Source of the DNA: Kingdonia uniflora
Lineage: Eukaryota > Streptophyta > Magnoliopsida > Ranunculales > Circaeasteraceae
Assembly: GCA_014058105.1 (NCBI GenBank)
Contig: JACGCM010000779.1
Coordinates: 3,100,001-3,164,000, forward strand
Length of the DNA: 64,000 bases
Direction: 5' to 3'
A program made the translations under genes and the position numbers. The notes beneath the pieces were generated by a model. That model saw only the letters and a program-made list of their open reading frames with translations, did no database searches and was not told the DNA's origin. Positions 54,329 to 64,000 of the stretch are shown here, piece by piece (positions within the stretch are counted from its first letter, which is position 1; each line of letters starts with the position of its first letter).

Positions 54329-55418
54329 TTATGTAAAGATGGCGAGCTTGACCTTGTCCTTGCTCTTGCTCGACTTCTTTTCACTTCGTTTCTTCTTTGA
54401 AGAACTTCTAGACATCGACGACGTACTCTTAGAGTCTTCCTGCAAGTAGAATGCGGTAAAAATCTGTATTAGAGAATAACAGTTGTCAGTCTCGTGGCTA
54501 TGCCCAATGTGATATTGACATAGGAGATTGTTTGGCACATCAGGAATTGCTTGTGCTTCTTGAAACAAGTCATCACCCTTTGTTGTTTGTAAAATGGCAG
54601 AGAGTGTGGTTGTCATAGGAGGCAGGACTGGGATGGGTCTGTCTGTTATCTCGTCTCTTTTCTTGATGTTGATGCTGGTCTGCCTACGCTGTTCAGGAGC
54701 TACATTACTCGATGGCTTTGGATTTGGTGATGATAAAGTATTATTGGTATGAATGAGTGTGGAGCTCTTCATTTTAACTTTCTTGGACTGCTCGATTTTG
54801 ATGAAGTTATTAACAACATCGTTCATTTCAATTACTGTCTTCTATTTGTGTCGGGTAAGCTCTTCTTGAACTTTAGAGTCGATATGGAGAATGAAAGTAA
54901 ATGCTAGAGCGACAATTGGCAAAAGCTAATTAAGGTTTATTTCTCACCTTGCTTGAAAAGAGTAATGAATCGACTGTTATTTCCTTTTCCTTAGCATGCG
55001 CATAATTTGGCCCGAAGAGCCGCTGTAACTGGCTAAAACTTTTGATCGAACCTTCGGGAATAGTATAAAACCACTTGAGAGGTTCTTCCAGAAGGTTCAT
55101 GTTAAATAGCCGGTATAATATGTGATAGAGTTTGGAGTATAATCCCACTGCTGCTTTGAAGTGATAAACGTAAGTGAGCGGATTAGTGAGTCCCACATAA
55201 TGATGAAACTTCGGCATGTGAAATTTTTTTGGAATCGACATGACTCCGAGATGAGGGGAAATTGGGTTTGTTTCGATCCTATCGAGAACAATTCTCTGGC
55301 TTAGATTGTCAGAATGTATAGCTTGAATCCTATTGTTCAGATTGTCCAAGGTGATAAATTGTTGAGGAGTATTTGGTGTAGCTACAACTTGGGGGTTAAA
55401 GTCTCCTTGTCGAATCAA
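54329..55418 (-). pseudogene. Gag of G1b, N-terminus deleted
   Basis: 55,418-54,930: retrotransposon-gag domain (FHMPKFHHYVGLTNPLTYVY, LYSKLYHILYRLF, EEPLKWFYTIPEG). 54,826-54,329: C-terminal part with NNLLCQYHIGHSHETDNCYS, a Cys-His segment equivalent to the gag zinc motif, then a Ser/Lys-rich end (SSKKKRSEKKSSK). The true N-terminus seen in G1a (11,573-12,100) is gone through the deletion at 55,405-55,411. Confidence 0.8.
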
Positions 55419-55435
55419 GGATATATGCTACTACA
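55405..55435 (-). repeat. 5' LTR remnant of G1b and deletion junction
   Basis: CCTTGTC at 55,405-55,411 corresponds both to 11,566-11,572 and to 12,597-12,603 in copy 1. Only the last 25 bases of the LTR (to CTACTACA at 55,435) remain beyond it. Confidence 0.88.
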
Positions 55436-57526
55436 CAAGGCTAGTCTCATAATGTATTAGCTGGTCGGATAACTACTATTGCCTCATTGATAGGTCGTTC
55501 CGTCCACGATGAACCGACTACACTATTAGTCATATTTGTCTCATATTTTGTACCTCTCGGGCTCATAATACATTCTTACAATGGTGTTTTGCTATAAGCG
55601 CGAACCATAAATTTGTTTGCAGTGCTAATTCCCCCTGAACGTTCAGCTGTGGTACTAATTCCCCCAAAATGTTTAGATGTGTAGATATATTAATTGCAAG
55701 TACATACACTTATGGTACTTCAATAGTGTGTATGACTGTGTGCACTTTATTTTTGACCTATTGAAGATTTGTAATCCGCTGAACCTTATTGTCACCTAAC
55801 TTATGTATGTGGATCTAGATGAGACAACGATGACATTTTCCAACTAATCTTGGAAACATCCTCAGTATTTACTGTCATATTTCCCCCCAATGTTGGGAAT
55901 ATCATCTCACTAAAGTGATAATTATCTGCCCCGTAGTATATACATCACTAGTGGGTTTTAAATATCCAGTAATAAATAAGAATCATAACCCACATAATGC
56001 CAAGTCGACATTGAGGGTCCCATCTTTATACATTGCAGTGGTGCGATTGGCACCTGTACAGAACATCCAAATATTTATTGATGGGCGACACCGGGCCCTG
56101 ACCCAGTTACTAGTCACTTTTAGAAGAAAAAAATTAATTTAATGACTTGCTATGTGATAAACCTTAATCAGTATTATAGGAGCAAGAAAACATATCCCAC
56201 ATACTAGCCAAAAGCTGTGATTGTTAGGTTCTCCGCCAACCCCGAATTGGGTATGGTATGGGGTAGTCACGATGCTCAATCATCTATCCCTTTTAGCGGT
56301 AAAATAATCATCAAAAGCCTATGTGGGAAACTTCCAAGCCTTCGTCAAGTCGTATTAATCGACTTTGATCAGCTAATCTAGGAACTGAGCCTGCGATCGA
56401 ATGATCTAAGTGAAATGTCTTATGAACGTTACATTCCTAGAATTTAATAATAGGAAAGCGTAACACCATCTCCTAGATGTGTCTATTATGACCATAAATA
56501 CTCAAGCGGGCTACTATGTGGGTAGATAGGTCCATGTGTGTCTCCATAGATGCATTTGGAGCAAAGGTTGAAGATCCCACTCTACCTTGGCCATACAAGG
56601 ATGAAATAATAGACTTTCCTTAAAAGCAATCATTACACGTACACTCTCTGTATTTTCTCTCCTTTTAAGGAAAGTTGCGATCTAATCCCGATAATCTTCC
56701 TCACTACCCGAACTCGAAGGAGTGTATTGGAAACCATTATAATAACATGTTATAACCTTTAGACATGGAGGGAATGAAAAAAACCTTGTCTGTCATTATT
56801 ACCGATAGTCATTACGTGATAAGGATTATCATGTATATCTTTAAACTCAATAAAATCTGGCTAGATTTACGCGTATATAAAGTGGACTAGATATCGCGTA
56901 TCGTACTGTTAAAGAGTAATAGCGTGACACACTCAGTGCATTCTATTAGGTTGGCCTTGCAAATGATATTTGTGATATCCCCGATACATAAGGTTAGAGA
57001 CAAGAAATATGTTTATATCTTAGAAGGATTAAGTGTGTGGTAATAATGTCTCTTAGACATATGTCGTCACTCTACTAATTTTCGGTCATGCTCAATGAGC
57101 AGATAGATCCATAGGTGGGTTGTATATAGTTGATAACCTATCATATATGGAATTTAACCATTTCTCAAGCAATAAATTTGAATAATCAAAGAACAATCTT
57201 ATAGAAGGGATACTGAACCTGTACATGTCACGAGCATTCTATTAATATAAATACTAAAGAGTTCCAAACTCAATTAATAATAGAACTAATAAAGTAAAAC
57301 TATTACTATTGAAAATTTATTACTATTCATTATTAGAACTTGATCCAAAGCTGCATTGGTATCATAGGAGAAATCTATGGCTACATACTCTGTCATGGCA
57401 AGGTTTGTGCCGGTTGCGATCACATAATAAGTCTGGAGCTGATCTTTGTAGATCGTCTAGGTTGCCTTGCAATCCTGTGCCCAACTATCACGTATCCATT
57501 TTAAAATTCTTTCTATTCTATTTTGG
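55436..57526 (-). pseudogene. Ty1/copia integrase and linker region, copy 2
   Basis: Collinear with 12,628-14,689. Minus-strand landmarks: the GPIHP-like and CSQGK-like blocks near 56,500-56,630 and the VPIAPPQ-type block near 56,040-56,060. It includes one small extra duplication near 55,624-55,680, where GTGCTAATTCCCCCTGAACG is followed by GTACTAATTCCCCCAAAATG. Ends abruptly at 57,526, where G2 sequence begins. Together with 36,072-36,809 it is the host copia element split by G1b. Confidence 0.75.
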
Positions 57527-57774
57527 AGTAGGATATAGATGTAGATAACCTCAGTATAGTGTATGGTAAAAATCTAATACTATTTATATAAAGAAGCGTA
57601 TCAAAAGTATATACCTTTGACTCCGTAGTAGACCTCACGAAGCATTTATCTGATAACGCACTAAAGTGGTAAAGAGGATGAGTTAAATATCACAAATAAT
57701 CTTTAGAAATGAAGTATGTATATATTCAAATGTTTTCCTGAATTGTACTGTACTAACATTGTTATATTCCCCAG

Positions 57775-58041
57775 GTTGAATTTGATTTGTCTCACTTTCA
57801 TGAGGACGACGTACTCAAGTGTAATTGGGAATTTGCAGAGCAGTTCGATAGGATGAGTGAGGCGAACAAGAATAGAGAAGATCAATAAGTAAAGGCACAT
57901 TTTAAACTTGTTGAGGTGACCCAGGCCGTTTCTGACCTTACTCTTCAGGTAAAAGAAAAAGATGTCAAAATAGGTATGGGGTTAAAAGAACTAGTGGAGG
58001 TAACTGAACGCACTGAAAAGCTTCAAAGTCGGGGTCATTAA
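57775..58041 (+). pseudogene. Antisense-gene exon of G2 (coiled-coil-like)
   Basis: Preceded by a good acceptor (TTATATTCCCCAG at 57,762-57,774). Reads VEFDLSHFHEDDVLKCNWEF, AEQFDRMSEANKNRED, one stop, VKAHFKLVEVTQAVSDLTLQ, VKEKDVKIGMGLKELVEVTE, RTEKLQ, stop. Heptad-like and Lys/Glu-rich, resembling the C-terminal part of the antisense genes at 41,950-42,536 and 32,820-32,271 in character, not clearly in sequence. Its plus orientation opposite to G2 gag-pol supports the same origin. Confidence 0.5.
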
Positions 58042-58640
58042 TCATTGATATGTGACACCTCTGTTCTTGAGCCCGAAGGGCATAACTTTGTAGCAATAAA
58101 GACCTCTTTCAGCGATAGAAGTTGTCTTTTCTTGATCTTTTTCCAAAAGTGGAATTTAAATATACCCTGAAGCAGCGTCCATCATAGATAAGAGATTATG
58201 GCCTGTTGTGGAATCGAGAATTTTGATGAATGTTGGGAAGAGGGAAACTGTCCTTTGGAGTATGTTTGTTTAGATCTGTGAAATCTATATAAACTCAAAC
58301 TGTTCCATTCTTCTTTGGGACAACGACAATGTTGGATATCCAGTCTGGATACTTGACTTCTCGATTGAATCCTACTTTGGTAAATTTCTTGATCTCGGTG
58401 TTAACTTCATCTCGAAGACGAGGTGAAAGTCGTCGCTATTTTTGTTTGACCACTATGGTGTTGATATTGATGGCTAACTTTTGACAAGCCATGGTCGGAT
58501 CGACCCCGGGCATTTGTTCGAAAGACCATGCTAAAATGTCTCGATTGAGTTGTAAAAATTGAATGAGAGCATCTTTTTCATGCTGAACCAGCTTAGTTTT
58601 GATAAAAGTACCTCTTATAGGTCCATCAAGGCCAATATAT
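58040..58640 (-). pseudogene. Reverse transcriptase (N-terminal part) of G2
   Basis: Minus-strand reading: LAWSFEQMPGVDPTMACQKL, PRLRDEVNTEIKKFTKVGFN, YPDWISNIVVVPKKNGT, YIDFTDLNKHTPKDSFPLPN, and finally MPFGLKNRGVTYQ at 58,080-58,040, where the domain breaks off before the active site. Confidence 0.8.
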
Positions 58641-58699
58641 TCTGTGGGCTCCTCTGTATGTGGTTGATTATTGGGGTGATCAACTTTCTATAGTTGCTA

Positions 58700-59240
58700 T
58701 GCGGCCAATCTATCTGAAGTATCTAGGATGGCGGACACAGTATTTTCACAAGCTCGAGAGAGTTTTTGACTATCTCTGATCTCGTAAATTCTACAGTCGT
58801 GTCTGAATCGGAGAGCTTGATTATAGGTTGAAGCGATTACTTCCATATTGTGTAACCAACAGCGGTCCCTAACCCTGAGATAATGAGATTTGGCATTAGT
58901 GACATAGAAAACAATGTCGATGGTGGTTGGTCCTGTTGTAATTGGTAAGATGATCTTGCCTACTCGTTCCTCCCTCGAGGCCTTGAATCCACTAATATCG
59001 GTATTGCTATGAATAAACCCATCTGGTCGATCGTACTCTAAAACAGAATTTCAATACCGCTTCGAGTATCGATGATCATTGTGTGCATGACAAATTTTTT
59101 CATCTTGAGCATTATTACTAATGCATCATGATATGAAAACTTGACATGGCTAGTATCGAAATCTTCAAATAGGATTCTGAGTTGGCGATTGCCCGACTCA
59201 GGATGAAGTTTGGTTTCTTTGTTTTGAGGTGTAAGATCAC
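58700..59240 (-). pseudogene. Retropepsin-like protease of G2
   Basis: Reads VMHTMIIDTRSGIEILF (active site D-T-R-S, Gly lost), then GFKASREERVGKIILPITTG, VTNAKSHYLRV, NMEVIASTYNQALRFRHDCR and YEIRDSQKLSRACENTVSAI, matching the gypsy protease pattern. Confidence 0.75.
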
Positions 59241-59699
59241 AACATTCTGATAACCTCCTGTATTTTCATCTGTTGGAATTGCTGATCTGATTAATTTCGA
59301 TCATGTTGCAAGGTGCATATAGTAGAGATGTTTTTCCTCAGCTTTATCATTAACCTGAACAACTTTGAGCTCCTTCTTATAATTTCTATCTTTATATGAC
59401 TTCAGATAGACAATGTATTCGAGCATCCATCCCACCTTAAAAATGTACTCAAGCAATCGCTGCAGAGCATAGCAATTATCAGTATTATGATGATTTACCT
59501 TATAATGTAGGTAGAATGGTCGATTATCGAAGGGCTCTAGTGGTTAAGAGACGGGGTAGAGTGGACCCTTCAATAGCAGTGGAAAAATTGCAGAGATTTT
59601 GACGAGGATGGGTTTGTTCTGCGGACCACTTTTTCGAGGGTATCCAGTGTTCCCCTAAGCGCGTTTCTGATCTCCTTGTTCCTCCTTGGGTTTCCTGGT

Positions 59700-60947
59700 T
59701 CGATCTGTAGCTGGGATTTTGGCAAAGAGGACAGATTTAGTAGCCTTTTATCACTCAGACATCATCCTATCCAAATCGACGTAACCGTTGACTTTGGTGA
59801 TCATCTCCTCTAACGTCGCAGGTTTGTTAAGAAAGAGGTATTCCATGGCCCTGCAGTCAGGCCGGAGAACTTTGGTGAAAGCTGTAACAACTATTTTTTG
59901 GTTGAGGTTATCCACTTTCCTCGTGAGCTCTAAGAATTTCTTTGAGAAGCCTTTGAGCTTTTCTTCATGCGACTTCTTAAGACCAATAAAAGAATACAAG
60001 TTCTCCTCTTTATCTCTGTTATGGGCATATATCTTGATGAACATCTTCTGTACTTGATCATATGTATAGATGGATTCTTCAGGGAGAGATTGGAACCATC
60101 GGAGTGGTTCCTCCTGTAGACTTGTAACGAACAGATGGTAGAGGATATGGTTAAGATTGGAGTACAACCCCAATGAATTACGGTATTGCTGAATATGCTC
60201 CTTCGGGTCAGTACCTTTGTATTTGCAAATTTTGGGAGTCTGGAAACTTTTCGGTATCTCCATATCAAATAGTTCTTTGGCAATCGGACTTCCTTGTAAC
60301 TTTGTGGGATCGCCGGTAGTACCCAGAACTTGTGCCTCGATCAATACCTTAATCTGTAGGTCCATGTATTCTTTTGTGATGAAATGTCGTGTTGGTTGAA
60401 TCGCTGGATGTGCAGGCTGCGGATGATGAGTTCCCGTACCTTCACTCAAGCGATCTCATGTGGGAACTTGATGTAGAGGTTGCTGGTCATCCTCCTGATG
60501 GATGGGAATTTGGTAACCTCAACTGACTTCTGATTAAACTTCCCCTCCCATATGGATGGAGGGCTATAGTCCGTACTGTAGATTCCTAGAAATATCTTTA
60601 CTGGCGACTCCCCGAGGTCTTAATCTTTCCCTTGTTTAAATGTAGGAGGATTCTGGAAGCTGATCGTGACCTCTGGCTTGAGGAGCTTACTGAGTATTTT
60701 ATAGAGCCTCGAGGGCAGTCTGCATTATTGTCATCTGGTCTTCATACCGTTTGAGCACTGTCAAACGATCTTGTCGTTCTGTATCGAGCTCTTTTTCTTG
60801 GAGCTCTCGATCCTTTGTTAACTGAAGTTTGAGTTCGGCGTGTTTCTCTGTCTCGGCGTAGAAATTTGCCCGCAACTCTGTGAGCTGTCCTTGATCTACA
60901 AAAATTTCGAGCTGCTCTCCTGCGGTCGGTCGTCTGGAAGAAACCAT
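59700..60947 (-). pseudogene. Gag of G2, with the longest open frame in the window
   Basis: N-terminal part 60,947-60,699 (MVSSRRPTAGEQLEIFVDQG; coiled-coil-like ELKLQLTKDRELQEKELDTE), starting about 55 bases inside the primer-site region, so a sound start. After a broken stretch (60,698-60,450) the ORF 60,449-59,751 is open for 232 codons and carries the gag domain (PKSFQTPKICKYKGTDPKEH, LYSNLNHILYHLF, QEEPLRWFQSLPEESIYTYD, KVLRPDCRAMEYLFLNKPAT). The zinc-motif end lies in degenerate sequence further left. Better preserved than the G1 gags, so G2 may have arrived later. Confidence 0.8.
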
Positions 60948-61001
60948 AATTAATAGTTGTAGTGAAAGACTACCTTAGGATATCGTGGAATTGCAATATT
61001 T

Positions 61002-61019
61002 CCCACAGGCGGTGCCAAA
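61002..61019 (-). other. Primer-binding region of G2
   Basis: Minus strand TTTGGCACCGCCTGTGGG directly inside the 5' LTR. Equivalent to 12,131-12,154 in G1a. Confidence 0.6.
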
Positions 61020-61579
61020 TGTAATGGCCAAATTCCGTAAGCTCGAAATGGTTAGGAATTAGCTATCACATTAATGAACATTATTATAATGGAAAGTAAG
61101 AACTGAAACAGGTGGTTTTAGCTTGGAAAACCTCTAAATAGGTAAAAACCACGACCTTGTATGGAGGATTTTTGTGAAAGTATCTTTATCGCTTGAGGTG
61201 GATATCTTTATTACAAGTGATCTCTAAATAAAAATGTTTTGACTCTCGTAAATAAGAAGTTTGCATAATTTTTCTAGTCCCTGTCTCTTCTGGGAGTTTT
61301 TCTTTATTTAGGCCTTCCCCACAGCTCTTCATCATGTCAAAGAACGTTTTCCGAATAGTGTGGTTAGTGGCGGATGGATGAATAACTGACGAATTCGTGG
61401 AGACAAGTATCTTTGACTAGATAATATTTTTTGGGTTTAGCTCGGTCCACATGATTGAGCAGTTCGTGGGGCTGGTTGGAATGTTGACTCGAGTGTTTAA
61501 AAATGCGTGAGCCTAAGATGGAGATAATTCGAACTGGGTGAGCTCGATTTTGAATGAGATCGAGGGATAAGTCCCTACA
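61020..61579 (-). repeat. 5' LTR of G2 (560 bp)
   Basis: Plus-strand ends TGTAATGGCC and GTCCCTACA; coding-strand form TGTAGGGAC...GGCCATTACA. Followed inside by the primer site. Related LTR at 18,480-19,029. Its right flank (61,580 on) is gag-like sequence of G3, so G2 seems to have inserted into G3. Confidence 0.8.
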
Positions 61580-61910
61580 GGCTCGGATGTCGATTTCATT
61601 TTGGGCAGAATTTCTAGTAGTTTATAACCCACCCGGTACACATGTGAGTGGCTCCGCACGCTAGATTCTCGTGCCTCTTCTTCACTAGTAAATGGATTGT
61701 TAAGTTCATCGCTCATTATGGTAACGCTTCCCTCAAGAGAGGGGTTTTCTAATACGCCCAACGGAGGTGGTTGGTACCTTTCCAAAAGCTTCAACAAGCT
61801 TATCAAGCCTATCCGTTAGGGTTGCTACATCTTGAGCGAGTATAGGTTTCTTCATCACGGGTCTTCCACGAGGTATCTTGCTCTTGAAACTGACTACACC
61901 GGATTCTAAC
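61580..61910 (-). pseudogene. N-terminal gag-like region of element G3
   Basis: Just inside the primer site the minus strand reads SGVVSFKSKIPRGRPVMKKP, ILAQDVATLTDRLDKLVEAF, then changes frame to an ORF (61,806-61,513) with PLGVLENPSLEGSV. Position and charge suggest a gag start. The G2 LTR cuts it at 61,579. Confidence 0.45.
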
Positions 61911-61925
61911 GCAGCTTTGGTACCA
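61911..61925 (-). other. Primer-binding site of G3 (initiator-Met-like)
   Basis: Minus strand TGGTACCAAAGCTGC, 10 of 12 matches to the tRNA-iMet primer site TGGTATCAGAGC, five bases from the LTR edge at 61,931. Confidence 0.55.
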
Positions 61926-61930
61926 ATTCA

Positions 61931-62220
61931 TGACGTGAATGTTACGAACGCAGAAGCGAGATTCGTAAAAAATTTACATTGTTTGTTAGGTTTAGAAAAA
62001 ACTTGTAGTTTCTACTAAAATAGCTTAAACTTCATTAATACTGAATACTGAGATTGCACCACCCTCTCCTTTTATAACCTAGGTTTCCCTAGTATCACTC
62101 CTACTACAAGTCCTCTAACCTATCCAAAACTAACTAAAACTAAACTCTAAAGCAACTTCAACAGAGTAAATAAAATATAAGCTAAAATAGAGATCAAGAG
62201 TTGGATGTGGTAAACAATCC
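61931..62220 (-). repeat. Probable 5' LTR of G3 (outer end uncertain)
   Basis: Begins TGACGTGAATG on the plus strand next to the primer site. Contains a minus-strand TATA box TATAAAAGG at 62,068-62,076 facing the body of G3. No second LTR to fix the outer boundary. Confidence 0.5.
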
Positions 62221-62999
62221 ATAGGCACGTGCCATATTATTTTCAGTTAAATTAATAGACCATAGTTTTTATCTCAAAGCGTGGGAAAAGCCTAATACCA
62301 TTATCAAAATAAGGTTTTGTCACTCAAAAATACATTTTTCAACATTTTAAAGGGAACTGACTGGTGATGGTGAAACTTTATGTGCAGTCACAATGCTGTA
62401 AACTTTTGTCCTCAGATTAATGTTACGCATGGATTTAAACTTCAGGGGGGTTAATATTAGCTCATATTGGAGTTAGCATTTCTTTGGTTACAAATTTGTA
62501 GCAACTTCAGTGGCCGAGGAATACTATACTTTTTTTTTGGGTTATTCAAAAGTGTGTACTCCAAATCCAATGGGTAATTTCAAGTTACAACTCTAATTCT
62601 TTTGAATAAATATCTTTAGAATGCATATATGTTTCAGAGGTTGAAAGTGTGTACTTGTACTGAACTCATAGTAAGATGGCCATTATGCTTCGAATTTAAA
62701 CTTCCTGACCTTTTATGCACAGAGTGCTCAAATTAGCCTTTTGGCATCGATTTCGTTGTACGGCCAAAGACCATCCGGAGTTTCATCCCGTGTATCTTAA
62801 TTTCGTGGCAGAGGTGCTACCCATAACCGAACCAATCGAGAAGGAGCTAGAGGCCATGACTCATAATACGAGCTATACGTATGCAAAATATTCAAGATTT
62901 AGTCAGACGCTCCATTTGATGCTGTTTTATTGATCCTGCATTTGGAAATGGTACTTTTCTTTGCTCTCATATCTTTTTCTTTTTTGCCATGATTTTGGC
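62221..62999. other. Unassigned sequence between G3 and PUP pseudogene 2
   Basis: One plus-strand ORF (62,715-62,933, MHRVLKLAFWHRFRCTAKDH) follows an acceptor-like TTTTATGCACAG, but has no recognised domain. Otherwise AT-rich with nothing to call. Confidence 0.3.
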
Positions 63000-63581
63000 A
63001 AAGAAAAGCCGCAGACAATGTCGCGACATATCTAGTATAGTACTAATACTTATTAGACTCGTTATCGGGTCGATCGCTACTTGAATGAAACTCAAGAACA
63101 AGAGCAGCTACAATAGGCAAACAGAGTTTACAAAATAAGATGTAAACTTTTGCTTAACTTTCAGAAAAACGAAACACTTTGTGAAAGGCAACGGAGTAGA
63201 AAGTAATAGAATAGATGTCGAAACAGGGAGTTTCACAATATCTGAAGCATATAAGTACTTATCCGCCCCCAGGTAAACTACTAGAAATGTGCTCGCTATA
63301 AAGAGACTTCACGCTATGAAGAAGGGATCTTTGTCTCTTTTGGATTACTTTTATGTCTCTGGAAGTCCCCCCCCCTAAATCCGCCCCTAGGTACAACCAT
63401 TACCCGAAAGGTGGAAACCAAGCGGTGGATAACCAAATAACACCATGGACAAAATAGAGGCATAAGATTAATGGTGAGCCACATGATCCAACGACAAATA
63501 GTAATAAAAGCAGCAAGCTCATTAGAATCTTATTTTCTTTCGTAGATCTCCTTGCCCACTCACTTTGCTTTCAATCTCCAT
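63000..63581 (-). pseudogene. Purine permease (PUP) family pseudogene 2
   Basis: Minus-strand start ATG at 63,579-63,581 (MEIESKVSGQGDLRKKIRF, then a stop and frameshift). Then SLLLLLLFVVGSCGSPLILC, LYFVHGVIWLST, and after a degraded part SLFIASTFLVVYLGADKYLY, ASDIVKLPVSTSILLLSTPL, PFTKCFVFLKVKQKFTS, with a fading end near 63,000 (FHSSSDRPDNESNK). These are the PUP blocks GGPL.LRLYF.HGG, LTG.DDYLYAYG...LPVSTS and F.FLLVKQKFT. It retains a segment absent from pseudogene 1. Both start MEIE..VSGQ, so they are old tandem paralogues. The sequence suggests no functional product. Confidence 0.85.
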
Positions 63582-64000
63582 ATATAGTTGGATCACAGCT
63601 GACACGGCATTTCAATGGTGTGTGTATTGTACTGGCTGTTGTGGAACATGGAAGACTAAGGCCATCTTTGTTTTTGTTATTTTTTTGGAGTGAGAAGGGG
63701 CAAGTGTTGGGAAAATTCAAAAATTAAAGAACTAATCTTCACCAAAAGAAAACAATTACCGAACCAAGCAAGGAGGCGCGCAAGCGCTTCTTGAAGATAG
63801 TCGAAGCCTCTCCAAAGGTGCAAGAGAACTTAGCAGCACTATCTCCAGGATTCAACCAAGCTAGACCCGTTCTATCACTATGTGCTTGCACTGCACAGAG
63901 TGATCAAGTTTGTTTCACCTTTACTCATTGCCCAAATAAAATGAAAAAAAAAAAATTGAGAAAGAAAAAGAACTATTTGTTTTTCTCTGTATCTTTCTCA
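63582..64000. other. Flank of PUP pseudogene 2, no gene seen
   Basis: The first 80 bases resemble the flank of PUP pseudogene 1. The rest has no supported feature beyond an A-rich run near 63,942. Confidence 0.4.

Larger units (their letters stand above)
36810..55435 (-). mobile_element. Ty3/gypsy (Tat-like) LTR retrotransposon G1b with nested MULE-2
   Basis: Minus-strand element, second copy of G1. From right: remnant of 5' LTR (55,405-55,435), gag, protease, RT, two RNase H domains, MULE-2 insertion (44,507-51,818), integrase (44,497-43,110), a spacer with three plus-strand (antisense) reading regions, polypurine tract and 3' LTR (36,810-37,283). It lies inside a copia element, whose RT is on the left and integrase on the right. 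A 1,031-bp deletion relative to G1a removed the gag N-terminus, leader and most of the 5' LTR. Confidence 0.85.
57527..61579 (-). mobile_element. Ty3/gypsy retrotransposon G2, internally deleted
   Basis: Minus-strand element with 5' LTR (61,020-61,579), primer-site region, gag (60,947-59,700), protease (59,240-58,700) and the first part of RT (58,620-58,040). At about 58,038 the RT stops and a plus-strand coiled-coil exon (57,775-58,041) follows, like the C-terminal part of the antisense gene of the related elements. Rest of RT, both RNase H domains and integrase are therefore deleted. Left end is joined to the copia remnant at 57,526. No 3' LTR found. Confidence 0.75.

Noticed and set aside
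62715..62933. 72-codon plus-strand ORF near PUP pseudogene 2 as a host gene exon
   Set aside because: An acceptor-like site precedes it, but no domain and no neighbouring exon were found; kept as unassigned.
1..64000. tRNA, rRNA or organelle-derived insertions
   Set aside because: No cloverleaf-compatible stretch or recognisable rRNA or plastid gene segment was seen; tRNA-like matches are only retroelement primer sites.

Overview
This window looks like heterochromatic, transposon-filled nuclear DNA from a flowering plant. Almost nothing in it is an intact host gene. It holds layers of LTR retrotransposons (Ty3/gypsy of the Tat type and Ty1/copia), two copies of a Mutator-like (MULE) DNA transposon, a deleted hAT element, and two broken purine-permease (PUP) genes that are probably the original genic content. 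Nearly all coding regions carry stops and frameshifts.

Layout. 1-12,627: minus-strand Tat-like element G1a (integrase, RNase H, RT, protease, gag, 5' LTR at 12,155-12,627), cut by the window edge and split by MULE-1 (1,031-7,972, perfect 9-bp target duplication). 12,628-15,240: minus-strand copia remnant. 15,240-17,517: AT-rich retroelement sequence with a G-box cluster and a copia-type LTR. 17,518-17,932: PUP pseudogene 1. 18,480-19,029: isolated gypsy LTR. 19,989-21,273: internally deleted hAT element. 21,619-24,440: decayed, unassigned retroelement sequence. 24,441-36,071: plus-strand Tat element T+ (gag to integrase, two tandem-repeat blocks, an antisense gene, 3' LTR), without a recognisable 5' LTR. 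36,072-36,809: copia RT fragment. 36,810-55,435: a second copy of the minus-strand element, G1b, with 3' LTR, three antisense reading regions, integrase, nested MULE-2 (44,507-51,818), RT, protease and gag. 55,436-57,526: copia integrase again. 57,527-61,579: minus-strand gypsy element G2 with a large internal deletion. 61,580 to about 62,220: gag start, primer site and LTR of a further element, G3. 63,000-63,581: PUP pseudogene 2.

Relations. Bases 1-14,689 and 43,487-57,526 are two copies of one composite: the same copia host, the same gypsy insertion and the same MULE at the same base. The composite was therefore assembled first and then duplicated. Copy 2 later lost 1,031 bp between CCTTGTC direct repeats, removing most of its 5' LTR. 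The copia RT (36,072-36,809) and copia integrase (55,436 onward) are the two halves of one element split by G1b.

Most worth following up: (i) antisense genes with their own TATA boxes and splice signals between pol and the 3' LTR of Tat elements, including a tandemly duplicated small ORF (37,561-38,708) I do not recognise; (ii) accessory plus-strand ORFs inside the MULE, one with a zinc knuckle and a GRF-type zinc finger, one a very acidic protein with its own TATA box; (iii) hairpin-rich 76-bp and 85-bp tandem repeats in the 3' region of T+.

All family names come from reading motifs by eye. No database search was possible.
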